A stretch of DNA of 64,000 bases, from the NCBI GenBank assembly GCA_964017045.1, contig OZ024810.1, positions 5,767,062 through 5,831,061 of the forward strand, given 5' to 3'. Below the pieces are notes generated by a model. The model had not been told where the DNA came from. It was given only the letters and a program-made list of their open reading frames with translations, and searched no databases. Origin of the DNA: Omphiscola glabra (taxonomy: Eukaryota; Mollusca; Gastropoda; Lymnaeidae). Positions 11,479 through 21,600 of the stretch are shown piece by piece. Every line of letters starts with the position of its first letter. Position 1 is the first letter of the stretch. The translations under genes were made by a program, and so were the position numbers.

Positions 11479-11676
11479 AAGTCAGCCTCAGATTCGATCA
11501 ATTTGATGACGCATATTTCCCCAAAAACCTTGCATACATTTTACAGTCCACTAGCCAAGCATGAAGTATTCTCCCTTGTCACATTCAGGGGGTCATTTAT
11601 TATTCATAACTACCTCACGAAATTACCTCTTTATGAGAACTGGGAGGAACTCGTACGATTCAGTTCATCAGTTAAG
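11479..11676 (+). CDS. Candidate internal exon, 66 codons, unknown protein
   Basis: A strong acceptor with a pyrimidine-rich tract ends TTTTCAG at 11478. From 11479 one frame is open for exactly 66 codons to AAG^GTATCG (donor at 11677), a phase 0-0 exon. The peptide starts KSASDSINLMTHISPK and ends ENWEELVRFSSSVK, with mixed composition and no repeats. The adjoining 15-bp array begins just past the donor. An alternative frame from the same acceptor (VSLRFDQFDDAYFPKNLAY) stops after 27 residues. I recognise no domain. The motif at 11385-11420 raises the alternative that this is transposon-derived. Confidence 0.35.
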
Positions 11677-11683
11677 GTATCGA

Positions 11684-12278
11684 TTGAGGGAGGTGGGGAA
11701 TGAGAGAGGTGAGGAATGAGGGAAGTATGGAATGAGGGAGGTGGGGAATGAGTGAGCTAGGAATTAAGGGGGTGAGACTGAGGGAGAAGGCATTATACGA
11801 GGTAGGACTTAGGGAGGTGGGGTTTGAGAGAGGTGGGATTGAGGGTGGTGGGATTAAGGGTGGTGAGATTGAGGGTGGTGGGATTAAGGGTGGTGGGATT
11901 GAGGGTGGTGGGATTGAGGGTGGTGGGATTGATGGTGGTGGGATTAAGGGAGGTGGGGTTTGAGGGATGTGGGATTGAGGGTGGTGGGATTAAGGGAGGT
12001 GGGATTGAGGGTGGTGGGATTAAGGGAGGTGGGATTAAGGGAGGTGGGATTAAGGGAGGTGGGGTTTGAGGGAGGTGGGATTGAGGGTGGTGGGATTAAG
12101 GGAGGTGGGATTAAGGGAGGTGGGGTTTGAGGGAGGTGGGATTGAGGGTGGTGGGATTAAGGGTAGTGGGATTGAGGTTGGTGGGAATTAAAGGGGTGGG
12201 ATTGAAGGAGGTGGGGATTGAGGGTGATGGTATTGAGGGATTTGGGATGAGGGAGGTGGGGATTGGAAAACGGTCGGG
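11684..12278. repeat. 15-bp G-rich minisatellite, about 40 copies, G-quadruplex motifs
   Basis: The units are GGGATTGAGGGTGGT and GGGATTAAGGGAGGT. Every window of about 30 bases on the plus strand meets G3+N1-7 four times (loops of 4-5). Open frames across the array are artefacts of the 15-bp period. Confidence 0.95.
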
Positions 12279-12524
12279 GGCTGGTAAACAGTGTTGTAAA
12301 ATAATCCAAATATGTTAAGAGCAAAATATCTTGTGATGATAAAACGAATATCGTTAGGGACAAATGACAGTGAGTAGTAAGAAATCCGAATTGATATAGA
12401 CTGCAATTATCAATTAACTAGTTTGTAAATATTTTTTTGACACCACAACCCTCGCTTTACACCAATTTTCTTAACCTCTAATTTTCTCTCCATGTCTATT
12501 CGTCTCCCATCCATCACTTACACC

Positions 12525-12745
12525 AAACAGATCACCCTCTGCCATCTTACTCCGTCCATCCATTCCTCTCTTCATTTCCCACCCACCACCTACAGCCAAC
12601 AGATCACCCTCTGCCATCTTACTCCGTCCATCCATTCCTCTCCTCATTTCCTACCCACCACCTACACCCAACAGATCACCATCCGCCATCTTACTCCGTC
12701 CATCCATTCCTCTCCTCATTTCCCACCCACCACCTACACCCAGTA
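12525..12745. repeat. 72-bp minisatellite, about 3 copies, next to candidate exon A
   Basis: Copies of a 72-bp unit contain CTTACTCCGTCCATCCATTC and end CACCTACACCCA. On the minus strand the last part reads GGTGTAGGT, the same sequence as the proposed donor of exon A, so each unit repeats that splice-site-like sequence. Confidence 0.93.
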
Positions 12746-12876
12746 GCTTCTCTTCGCCACGATCGTTGCGACCCACAAATAGGACCTTGACCCTAGTGGA
12801 GTGTACCACACCGATCGATGTGACATCACAAGACTGCGGGTTCACAAGGCGGTCACTGTGCCAGGCATGGCCCACT
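12738..12876 (-). CDS. Candidate internal exon A, unknown protein
   Basis: On the minus strand a long pyrimidine tract ends ACTTTCCAG (acceptor at 12877-12880). It opens a 139-bp frame of one base plus 46 codons. The peptide includes VGHAWHSDRLVNPQSCDVTS and later KVLFVGRNDRGEEKLLG. It can end at GGT^GTAGGT (donor at 12737), leaving phase 0, which fits candidate exon B downstream. The island is GC-balanced, unlike the AT-rich flanks. A hydrophobic strand followed by FVG is loosely reminiscent of beta-propeller repeats, but I do not assign a family. The donor lies at the edge of the 72-bp minisatellite. Confidence 0.4.
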
Positions 12877-12989
12877 CTGGAAAGTTCATAAAAAATGAAG
12901 AAATCAGAGTACACCAGCATTAACCCATCACGGAGTTGAAAACCAAAAAAAAAACGCTGTAGGGACTCAACGCGCGATGACGTCAATCT

Positions 12990-13370
12990 CTTTACAATGA
13001 CGGACTATTAATTGCTTTCAAACCTCAATCATGTGATTGATTTCTGTTCCATTTAAAATGTTCATGTTTGGTTGACAGTTTAAAGTAATAAAAGCTACCG
13101 TAAAATATGTTTTCAAGTCAAATAAAAATAATTCTGATGTTTATGAGAAGTGTTCACTTTTTACAAATAAATTTAGGGTTTAAATGTTATTGTATTTTAA
13201 CTTCACGTTTCTTGTATCATGATTTATTTTGTTGTATCAAAATTTACTGTCCATTGTCATTGTATAATGATCTATAAATAATATTGTCTTTTGTATCTCA
13301 ATAATTTTTTTGACATTTCAGCCATGTAAAAAAACTGATGGCTGCTTGTAAATCTCCATGTAAAAAGTTG
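12990..13370. other. AT-rich unique interval, nothing recognised
   Basis: This is non-repetitive AT-rich DNA with frequent stops in all frames. Confidence 0.5.
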
Positions 13371-13444
13371 ATTGCTGCTTGTATATCTCCCGACTAAAGG
13401 AGTTCTGTTTTTTCTCTGCCAAGATCTCCAAGGTCGGGGGTTTA

Positions 13445-13620
13445 ATCAAGCCAACCAAAGAAGACAATCTCCATATTTAATGCATGCGGTCATGGCGTTC
13501 CAATACGACTTCTGCCACGCTATGACCAGGCACGTACTGTGGTCAGTCAATTCTAACGGTCGATTAAAACCTCTCCACTGGGTCCCCGAGAGCTTATAGT
13601 ATTGACAGCCGGACAAAATG
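13445..13620 (-). other. Stop-free island, possibly coding (strand uncertain)
   Basis: The minus strand is open from the GT-repeat edge at about 13620 to a TGA near 13447. It reads segments such as SGCQYYKLSGTQWRGFNRP and SYWNAMTACIKYGDCLL. The aromatic-Ala-Cys-Gly spacing is loosely like a C-type lectin core. No convincing donor or acceptor was found, and the plus strand is also open over most of it. Confidence 0.2.
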
Positions 13621-13685
13621 TGTGTGTGTGTGGGCTAGGGGGTACATGGCTGAAGTGGGGGGGGGTAACTGAGGTGGATTGGCTG

Positions 13686-14090
13686 TGTGGGGATGGCTGT
13701 GTTAGGGAAGTGCTGAGGTGGGGTGTGCTGATGTGGGGGTGTTTAGATGGTGGTTTGGTGAGCTGATGTGGGGGTGTGGAGGTGGTGGTTTGGTGAGCTG
13801 GGGTGTGCTTGGGCTGCTCCAGGGGTTGGGCTGGCTTAGACTTGGGAGTGGCTTAGGTGAGGCGGGGCTTAGATGTGGGAGTGGCTTATGTGAGGTGGGG
13901 CATAGATGTGGGAGTAGCTTATGTGAGGTGGGGCTTAGATGTGGGAGTGGCTTATGTGAGGTGGGGCATAGATGTGTGAGTGGCTTATGTGAGGCGGGGC
14001 ATAGATGTGGGAGTGGCTTATGTGAGGTGGGGCTTAGATCTGGGAGTGGCTTATGTGAGGCGGGGCTTAGATGTGGGAGAGTCTGAGGTG
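13686..14090. repeat. G-rich repeats: short duplication then 33-bp minisatellite, about 8 copies
   Basis: 13726-13805 holds two copies of a GATGTGGGGGTGT segment. From about 13838 a 33-bp unit (GATGTGGGAGTGGCTTATGT...) is repeated. The period is divisible by three, giving an open frame over the array. Confidence 0.92.
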
Positions 14091-14391
14091 GTGGAGTGAA
14101 CTTTCACCAAAGAAAAGTTTTGTCTATCTATAAAGAACGCAATTCTCAGTTTCTTTTTTAAAAAAAAAAAGGAAAAGTTAAAAATCCTATATATCAACTT
14201 CCCTTTTCTTTGTGTGTTTCTTTCTTTCTGGGTGTGAAGCAAAACTTTCAGGCGGATAATTGACCCACTTTCCGTCATTCTATCGAACTAACGCTTGGCA
14301 CATAGACGCATTGCTTATGACAACACATTCTTTCAAATGTTCAGCCCAAACCCCAACAAATCTTTCTTAACGCTATCAGATGCCACTAATT

Positions 14392-14530
14392 TCACGAAAT
14401 AAAATTCCCGATAACTGCACTTAGGCGACTTAGGGAGATCATAAAATATATATATATATAAGTGCGTTTTGTGCGTAACGTGTTCTTTTGTTGTACTGAG
14501 ATAGTTGATGTAATAAATCTCGTTGTAAAG
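14392..14530 (+). mobile_element. Dispersed repeat, copy 1 (pair with 23951-24095)
   Basis: This shares AATTCCC(G/A)ATAACTGCAC and, about 55-65 bp on, AGTGCGTTTTGTGCGTAA with 23951-24095 in the same orientation. Weaker similarity continues for about 40 bp beyond. An AT dinucleotide run lies between the two blocks here. Class unknown. Confidence 0.6.
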
Positions 14531-14885
14531 CAGGTCAGTAGAATATTAATATAGTTCAGGGGCGTGAAAAAGTATGTGATTGCGAACCTAGGGAGGGGCA
14601 CTAATTGGGTTTCTTATAAGGGCGTTACCTGTATGAATCTTTTGTCACATTTTCAGCCCCACCCCCCATAGCTCGATATTAAATTGTATAAATGATTTAT
14701 AATAAAGACTTTGTTTTTATAGGTTGTTTGATTTCTTATAAAGAGAAAACGAACAACAGTTACTTTGAAAATTTTAGGTCCTAAGACTTGGTTGTGTTTT
14801 TGTACTGTTAATCTTTGATGTGTTGAGAAAACATATTTCTGTTAGGCAAGGTTAAGAAAACTCTGATCAAGACTGCTGTTTTTAG
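14531..14885. other. Unique interval with a hAT-like terminal motif
   Basis: CAGGGGCGTGAAAAAG at 14557 resembles a hAT terminus, and its reverse complement recurs at about 46174-46189. No partner end or target duplication was found. The rest is AT-rich with no gene. Confidence 0.35.
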
Positions 14886-15125
14886 ATGGCAAGCAATTGG
14901 TGGCATCATTATTGCACGGCAAGCAATTGGTGGCATCATCATTGCACGGCAAGCAATTGGTGTCATCATCATTGCACGGCAAGCAATTGGTGTCATCATC
15001 ATTGCACGGCAAGCAATTGGTGGCATCATCATTGCACGGCAAGCAATTGGTGGCATCATCATTGTACGGCAAGCAATTGGTGTCATCATCTTTGGACGGC
15101 AAGCAATTGATGGCATCATCATCGG
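14886..15125. repeat. 30-bp minisatellite, 8 copies
   Basis: The unit contains CACGGCAAGCAATTGG and GCATCATCATTG. Two variants (TGGCATC and TGTCATC) occur in blocks. Open frames on both strands are artefacts. Confidence 0.96.
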
Positions 15126-15301
15126 AGTTCATTGTTTGTGGTCGGGGTATTATTTAGAAAACTTCGTTGCTAAAATTAAGGCTGTTGTAAAGATTTATTC
15201 AACAGACAAGTTTTTTTATAGCTATATGACTTGTACGTGGGTACATAGATCACACGGTCAACAGTTGAGATTTCTTCTACCTTCTCGTGTTTCATCGCTA
15301 C

Positions 15302-15482
15302 TTTCTGAAGATGGTCATCTCACCATTTCAGAGGTGTAAGCAATATACCGGTACTTTCTGAAGATGGTAATCTCACCCTTTCAGAGGTGTAAGCAATACA
15401 CCGGTCATTTCTGAAGATGGTAATTTCACCATTTCAGAGGTGTAAGCAATACACCGGTCATTTCTGAAGATGGTAATCTCAT
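15302..15482. repeat. 53-bp minisatellite, 3.4 copies
   Basis: TTTCTGAAGATGG begins copies at 15302, 15355, 15408 and 15461. Confidence 0.95.
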
Positions 15483-15518
15483 ATGTGCTAAGGTTCGAAC
15501 TCTAAGGTAGTCATGAGT

Positions 15519-16022
15519 ACATGGACACCATGACGTCACTTAGCTCCATGGACACCATGACGTCACTCAGCTCCATGGACACCATGTCGTCACTCAGCTC
15601 CATCGACACCATGACGTCACTCAGCTCCATGGACACCATGACGTCACTCAGCTCCATGGACACCAGGACGTCACTCAGCTCCATGGACACCATGATGTCA
15701 CTCAGCTCTATGGACACCATGATGTCACTCAGCTCCATGGACACCATGACGTCACTCAGCTCCATGGACACCATGACGTCACTCAGCTCCATGGACACCA
15801 TGACGTCACTCAGCTCCATGGACACCATGACGTCACTCAGCTCCATGGACACCATGGCGTCACTCAGCTCCATGGACACCATGACGTCACTCAGCTCCAT
15901 GGACACCAGGACGTCACTCAGCTCCATGGACACCAGGACGTCACTCAGCTCCATGGACACCATGACGTCACTCAGCTCCATGGACACCAGGACGTCACTC
16001 AGCTCCATGGACACCAGGACGT
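15519..16022. repeat. 27-bp minisatellite, about 19 copies, CRE octamers
   Basis: The unit is CTCCATGGACACCATGACGT plus CACTCAG. Ten copies contain the intact palindromic CRE octamer TGACGTCA. The others carry one-base changes such as GGACGTCA or TGATGTCA. Because 27 is divisible by three, long open frames run on both strands (for example a 9-residue SMDTMTSLS repeat). These have no non-repeat context and are not called genes. Confidence 0.96.
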
Positions 16023-16275
16023 ATCATGTTGTCCGCGAACAGTTGACCTGCTAAGATTGTCGATTAATAATGTATCGACTTCAGTCAGAGTTGAGAAAAG
16101 CGGCTGGGGGCCCTCAATCGTATCAGCGACCTACAAACAGGATCAAATCTTAAGCCTTGGCCTTGGCGTAAATATTCCGTCCGTATCTTAATCCTACATT
16201 TGTTTTTTGTTTTTTTTAATTTCCTCACACTGTGAGAACCTTTTCGACTACAGAGTTTTATATTTTGTTATTTCC

Positions 16276-16522
16276 ATGTCACATTTATCTAATTCTTGCC
16301 ATGACGTCATTGTACGTCACATTTAATTGTTGCTGTGACGTCATTGTACGTCACATTTAATTGTTGCTGTGACGTCATTGTATGTCACATTTATTTAATT
16401 GTTGCAGTGACGTCACTTTATTTCACATTTAATTGTTCCCATGACGTCATTGTATTCATATTTAATTGTTGCCATGACGTCATTGTATGTCATATTTAAT
16501 TGTTGCGTTACGTCATTGTTTG
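16276..16522. repeat. 34-bp minisatellite, about 7 copies, CRE octamers
   Basis: The unit contains GACGTCATTGTACGTCACAT then TTAATTGTTGC. Six copies contain intact TGACGTCA and several contain a second TACGTCA half. It starts about 250 bp after the unrelated 27-bp CRE array. Confidence 0.93.
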
Positions 16523-17057
16523 TCATTTCCTGTTTTATTCATGACAATTTATGTGGGGTTAAAATCATGTCCTAATATTTATATGATTTCCTTGGATAAG
16601 ATTTTTTATAAGATGAGATTTGTCTGTGTCTGTGGAGGGGGGAAGGGGGCCCTTAGATTACCTTGTCATTTCCTAACGGTCTAATACTTTCGTTTCTGTG
16701 GCAGTCGGGAATTCAAGGAAAACTAACAATTGTCCATAAGAAACAAAAATCGAATGTGTAAAATAAAAGAAGAGATTCGTTTGAAAAGCTTCTACAGCCT
16801 ACTTTATGGAGGAAACCCGTCATCCTCCAGAACCTTGTCAAATAACCAATTTGTTTAAGTCAGACCGCCATGATGAATCACGGCAAACTTCCGGTAATGG
16901 CCTCCTTATGTCACGTCAGTATCAGCCCCCCTCCGCCCACCTCCTCGGGCCTAAGGAGTCACTATGACACAGTGACCTACAAAGGACACCACCACCAAAC
17001 CCCAGCCTTCTGTTGCACTGCTTCTGTTGCGATGTCTTGAAGAGTTATCTTCCCTCG
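16523..17057. other. Unique interval, nothing assigned
   Basis: There is a G-rich patch near 16636-16650 and GAGTTATCTTCCCTC near 17043 (inverse of the GGGAGATAACTC-type motif). No gene is recognised. Confidence 0.45.
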
Positions 17058-17195
17058 GAGCCAGGCTCTCACTGAGAGCCATGGCTGTTTAGTAGAAGCC
17101 CGGCTGTTCACTAGGAGCCAAGCTCTCACTGGGATCCATGGCTGTTTAGTAGAAGCCCGGCTGTTCATTTGAAGCCTGACTGTTCATTTGGAGCT
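17058..17195. repeat. 57-bp duplication plus partial subrepeats
   Basis: GAGCCAGGCTCTCACTG at 17058 recurs as GAGCCAAGCTCTCACTG at 17115. Shorter GCCCGGCTGTTCA units follow. Confidence 0.88.
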
Positions 17196-17365
17196 CGCCT
17201 GTTCATTTTTATTTTTAAAAGACAAACAAAAAATGACTTATCTGTCCCGTGAGATATTCCAACCTCTTTATTGTCATTTTAACTCCTGGGAACTACGTTT
17301 TGTCTGGTCAAGGGAACCTATTCTTATTTTTAATTACAGGTTGGACCCTCGCTATAACGCGAATT

Positions 17366-17700
17366 ACATCCAATGGTTGGTCTCCACTGTCTATGACTTG
17401 GCATCCAACGGTAGGTCTCCACTCTCCGTGACATGGCATCCAATGATTGTTCTCCGCTCTCTATGCCCTGGCATCCAATGGTTGGTATCCACTCTCTATT
17501 ACCTGGCATCCAACGGTAGGTCTCCACTCTCCGTGACATGGCATCCAATGGTTGGTCTCCACTCTCTATGCCCTGGCATCCAACGGTAGGTCTCCACCAT
17601 CCATGACCTGGCATCCAACCGTAGATCTCCACTCTCCATGACCTGGCATCCAACGGTAGGTCTCCACTCTCTATGACCTGACATCCAACGGTAGGCCTTC
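17366..17700. repeat. 35-bp minisatellite, about 9.5 copies
   Basis: GGCATCCAACGGTAGGTCTC recurs every 35 bp (17401, 17436, 17471). Minus- and plus-strand open frames here are artefacts. Confidence 0.95.
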
Positions 17701-18025
17701 ACTATCTAGGACCTAAATTGCACTGAAATAAGAATTTCTTGATGAAAAATGTGCTCTTATTTTTATTTCTTAAAAATACATTACGAGACAAAAATATTTG
17801 AGAACCATTTTACTCCATACCCAGATACCAGCAGCGCTTGCAACTGATGGGAACTTACCACTTCAGTCTTGCAGTCCCTTTACCTGTCTTACTAGCGGTG
17901 TACACAAGCCATAGAGTAAATAAAGCATTTAAGTCATGGTCATCAAAAAACCTTAATGATAACATTGAAACTCCCCATTGTCCTAAAACAGGAAAAATCA
18001 AACATCAAGTTATGCATTAAAACAC
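17701..18025. other. Unique AT-rich interval
   Basis: No repeat or gene is recognised. A 60-codon plus-strand frame at 17838 has no supporting features. Confidence 0.45.
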
Positions 18026-18735
18026 TTTGAATTGTCTTGTTTGAAATGTCTTGTTTGAAATGTCTTGTTTGAATTGTCTTGTTTGAATTGTCTTGTTTGA
18101 AATGTCTTGTTTGAATTGTCTTGTTTGAAATGTCTTGTTTGAAATGTCTTGTTTGAATTGTCTTGTTTGAAATGTCTTGTTTGAATTGTCTTGTTTGAAA
18201 TGTCTTGTTTGAAATGTCTTGTTTGAATTGTCTTGTTTGAATTGTCTTGTTTGAATTGTCTTGTTTGAAATGTCTTGTTTGAAATGTCTTGTTTGAATTG
18301 TCTTGTTTGAAATGTCTTGTTTGAATTGTCTTGTTTGAAATGTCTTGTTTGAAATGTCTTGTTTGAATTGTCTTGTTTGAAATGTCTTGTTTGAAATGTC
18401 TTGTTTGAATTGTCTTGTTTGAAATGTCTTGTTTGAAATGTCTTGTTTGAATTGTCTTGTTTGAAATGTCTTGTTTGAATTGTCTTGTTTGAAATGTCTT
18501 GTTTGAATTGTCTTGTTTGAAATGTCTTGTTTGAATTGTCTTGTTTGAAATGTCTTGTTTGAAATGTCTTGTTTGAATTGTCTTGTTTGAAATGTCTTGT
18601 TTGAAATGTCTTGTTTGAATTGTCTTGTTTGAAATGTCTTGTTTGAAATGTCTTGTTTGAATTGTCTTGTTTGAAATGTCTTGTTTGAATTGTCTTGTTT
18701 GAAATGTCTTGTTTGAAATGTCTTGTTTGAATTAT
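18026..18735. repeat. 15-bp minisatellite, about 47 copies, two-state
   Basis: The unit is TTGAAATGTCTTGTT or TTGAATTGTCTTGTT. Apart from that one A/T position the copies are essentially identical. The order of the two states is non-random, dominated by T-A-A and T-A runs. Confidence 0.97.
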
Positions 18736-18815
18736 TCGATTCGAAAAAATAATATCAGCGCACTAATTGGGATTCTTAAAATGCATATAAATATGTTAAA
18801 TATGTTTGTTATTCC

Positions 18816-18966
18816 GTATATCATGTGTACATGCAGGCCTGGATATTCTGTACATCATGTGTAGATGCAGGCCTGGATATTCTGTACATCATGTGTAGAT
18901 GCAGGCCTGGATATTCTGTACATCATGTGTAGATGCAGGCCTGGATATTATGTACATCATGTGTTG
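18816..18966. repeat. 34-bp minisatellite, about 4.3 copies
   Basis: The unit contains GTACATCATGTGTAGATGCA then GGCCTGGATATTCT. Confidence 0.94.
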
Positions 18967-19032
18967 AGCATTTAGATGTAGGGGTATTTCTTCTAGGAGG
19001 CGTGGCCAGCAGAGCCATATCGGAGTCAGTTT

Positions 19033-19655
19033 TGGTTACATATGGATGTCATAAGATGTTATCTAAGTGTCACATATGGATGCCATAAGATGTTATCTAA
19101 GTGTCACATATGGATGCCATAAGATGTTATCTAAGTGTCACATATGGATGCCATAAGATGTTATCTAAGTGTCACATATGGATGCCATAAGATGTTATCT
19201 AAGTGTCACATATGGATGCCATAAGATGTTATCTAAGTGTCACATATGGATGCCATTTGATGTTATCTACGTCTTACATATGGATGCCATAAGATGTTAT
19301 CTAAGTGTCACATATGGATGCCATAAGATGTTATCTAAGTGTCACATATGGATGCCATAAGATGTTATCTAAGTGTCACATATGGATGCCATTTGATGTT
19401 ATCTACGTGTTACATATAGATGCCATATTATGTTATCTACGTGTTACATATAGATGCCATATTATGTTATCTACGTGTTACATATAGATGCCATATTATG
19501 TTATCTACGTGTTACATATGGATGCCATATGATATTATCTACGTGTTACATATGGATGCCATATGATATAATCAACGTGTTACATATGGATGCCATATGA
19601 TGTTATCTTATTGTTACATATGAATGCTATAAAATGTTATCTAAGCATTACATAT
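19033..19655. repeat. 34-bp minisatellite, about 18 copies
   Basis: The unit contains CACATATGGATGCCATAAGA then TGTTATCTAAGTGT. Three zones of variants (AAGATG, TTGATG, TTATG/TGATA) run left to right. It has the same period as the unrelated array ending 70 bp upstream. Confidence 0.95.
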
Positions 19656-21430
19656 AGCAAAATAGATGTTTTAAAGATGTTTCGTGCATTTATTTCAGAT
19701 GTGAAACTATTTTAAATAGTTCATTTCACGGATAAATGAACGTATCCCTATTTGGGATAATGAGGATGGAACAACATTAATTTGATCATGTTTTGAACAA
19801 ATAATTTTGTGGAAAACATAGTTCATGTGCTCAATTTACACCAATTTTTCAAAATTCAACATCGATTAGATTATTGTCAGAATGGGAAGGGGGCGGGATA
19901 TCTTTCAATCGACTCATTGCTGTTAACAAATTGGAATGGAAACTAAGCAAGTAATGCACTACTTGATAACCAGATCTATATTTTTATATTTATTTATTTT
20001 TACTGACTTGCTTGACGTCATTTGACAAATTCAAAGAGTCAGACACGGAGTGGCAGTGGAAGTGATAGGGACTCTGAGCCGAAACTCCGAATCTTATCTC
20101 AAACGCTCGTGTTTGTCATTCAGAGATGGTATCTCGTCCCTCGTGGCGACTCCAAATTGTTTCGTGCAGTATTAAATATTTTCATGAAAGTGGTCCGTGT
20201 TTTTTAAGGTTAATGCCCGCCAAAGTATCTTCTTTACGCATCCTAGAATGGGGAAAAAAGGGGTGGGGGTCGCAAGCGATTAAGGAAAGGAGACAGAAGT
20301 GGTGTTGACGCATATGGCGCGGACACCAGTCCCAATCTTGATTGCATGGAAGTTCAATTCAACATGGATCGATGGTGGACGTGCAGTCAGAGGCGGATAC
20401 AATAGTTGGTTTGTAGTTCAGGGCGCATCGCAGCACAACATTAAGTGGGCCGTGAAAGTTAAAAGGGAAGGAAAAGGGGTAGGATGTTAAAGGGGAGAGA
20501 GGTGAAATATTACGTCATAAACTCAGCACTCCTCCCCTATCAAAAATCCAACTTCCACTACAGTTCTTTACAAACCCTTTTAAAAAAATTACCCCCCCCC
20601 CCTCCCAGTCCCGCATGGATATCGAATTACTGCATTTGTGTCTGTAACATTTCCCAAGATCAATGATTCTTAACCAGGTGAGAAAACACCCCTAGTGCTG
20701 TGGAAGACCCAAAATATAAATTTCATTCGTTGCCATTGCTAGTTGTTCCTACCTTTAAAAATAAAATCAGTTTTGATTTTGTTCGATTAGCAGCAGTAAA
20801 TATTTTCTCTGGGGGCATTTAGTTTGCGCACTAAGTGCACTCATATTGTTTCCTGGCCTCTAGCAAGTTAAAAGACAACTAGAACTACAGTAACTAAATT
20901 ATTTAATTATTTTCATTTTAAAAATTGTATTACAACATAGTTATACGGGGTTGGGGGGTTGGGGGCCATGCGGGAAATGTTTTGAAATTAAGAGTCAACA
21001 GTTTGTTTTCTCGTTTCATCTCACTTCATGCTGTAGTCTTAATTCTATGACTCCCATCTCCACATTTCGACATAAATTCTAACGACTGTCAATGTCATTA
21101 CACCCTGATTCTCCTCTTCCGTGGCGTCCTGTAACTTGATAAGACGCCATAGCTCGGATCTCGCATACCTGTACTGACTCTCTCAGTGTTAAAAAATAAA
21201 ATAATCATATTGTGTGTATAAAAGAAATGACATACGTCATTTAGTATAAAGTGCAATTTTTGTCAAGAATATTCCGCTTTCAATGCTCAACCACCCTTCC
21301 CCCTCGTGACACATCGTCAAAAATGTTAGACCCCATTCCCCCATATACCTGTGACGTCTTTTATGGATCTCTCCTAAGAGACAGCTCAATTTTAGGCCCG
21401 AAGAAGTATAGAGATACTTAATGGGATTTC
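19656..21430. other. Unique interval, no firm gene
   Basis: Mostly AT-rich with C-runs (20592-20602) and a G-rich patch (20947-20966). CAGAGGCGGATAC near 20389 and CAATGATTCTTAACC near 20661 resemble hAT-type ends but have no partners. Short open frames of about 60 codons lack support. Confidence 0.4.
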
Positions 21431-21469
21431 CCCACCTTCCAAATCTGTACAATGTCCATACTTTCTGTT

Positions 21470-21600
21470 GTCTGCCCGCACCTGCCGTTGGTCACTCCAC
21501 TTCGGACACAAAGCCAAGGATGGACACTAACAAAGGGCTGGATGGGGTCCCTGGCATCACAATGCTGATATTATGTCCGGTTAAGTCAAAGCTCAGGTGA
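21470..21600. other. Coding-like island, strand ambiguous
   Basis: The plus strand is open to CTCAG^GTGAAC (donor near 21597). The minus strand is open over the same bases with a regular beta-strand-like peptide (VHLSFDLTGHNISIVMPGT). Neither has a convincing full set of splice signals. Confidence 0.2.

Noticed and set aside
11684..12278. Telomere-like G-rich repeats
   Set aside because: The unit is 15 bp and never a run of TTAGGG or another known telomere repeat.
10976..12876. Assignment of candidate exons A and B to a semaphorin/plexin-type propeller
   Set aside because: Only a short hydrophobic-FVG pattern agrees; flanking conserved residues are missing.
12651..12986. Full 111-codon minus frame as one gene
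   Set aside because: Its C-terminal third is minisatellite and its N-terminal part lies upstream of a good acceptor; only 12738-12876 is kept as an exon candidate.
15485..15510. GGTTCGAACTC as a tRNA B box
   Set aside because: No A box at suitable distance and no cloverleaf; the same for GTTCGATTCC near 44183.
15521..16054. 177-codon plus and 167-codon minus frames with 9-residue repeats
   Set aside because: They are fully explained by a stop-free 27-bp unit; no unique flanking coding sequence or splice signals.
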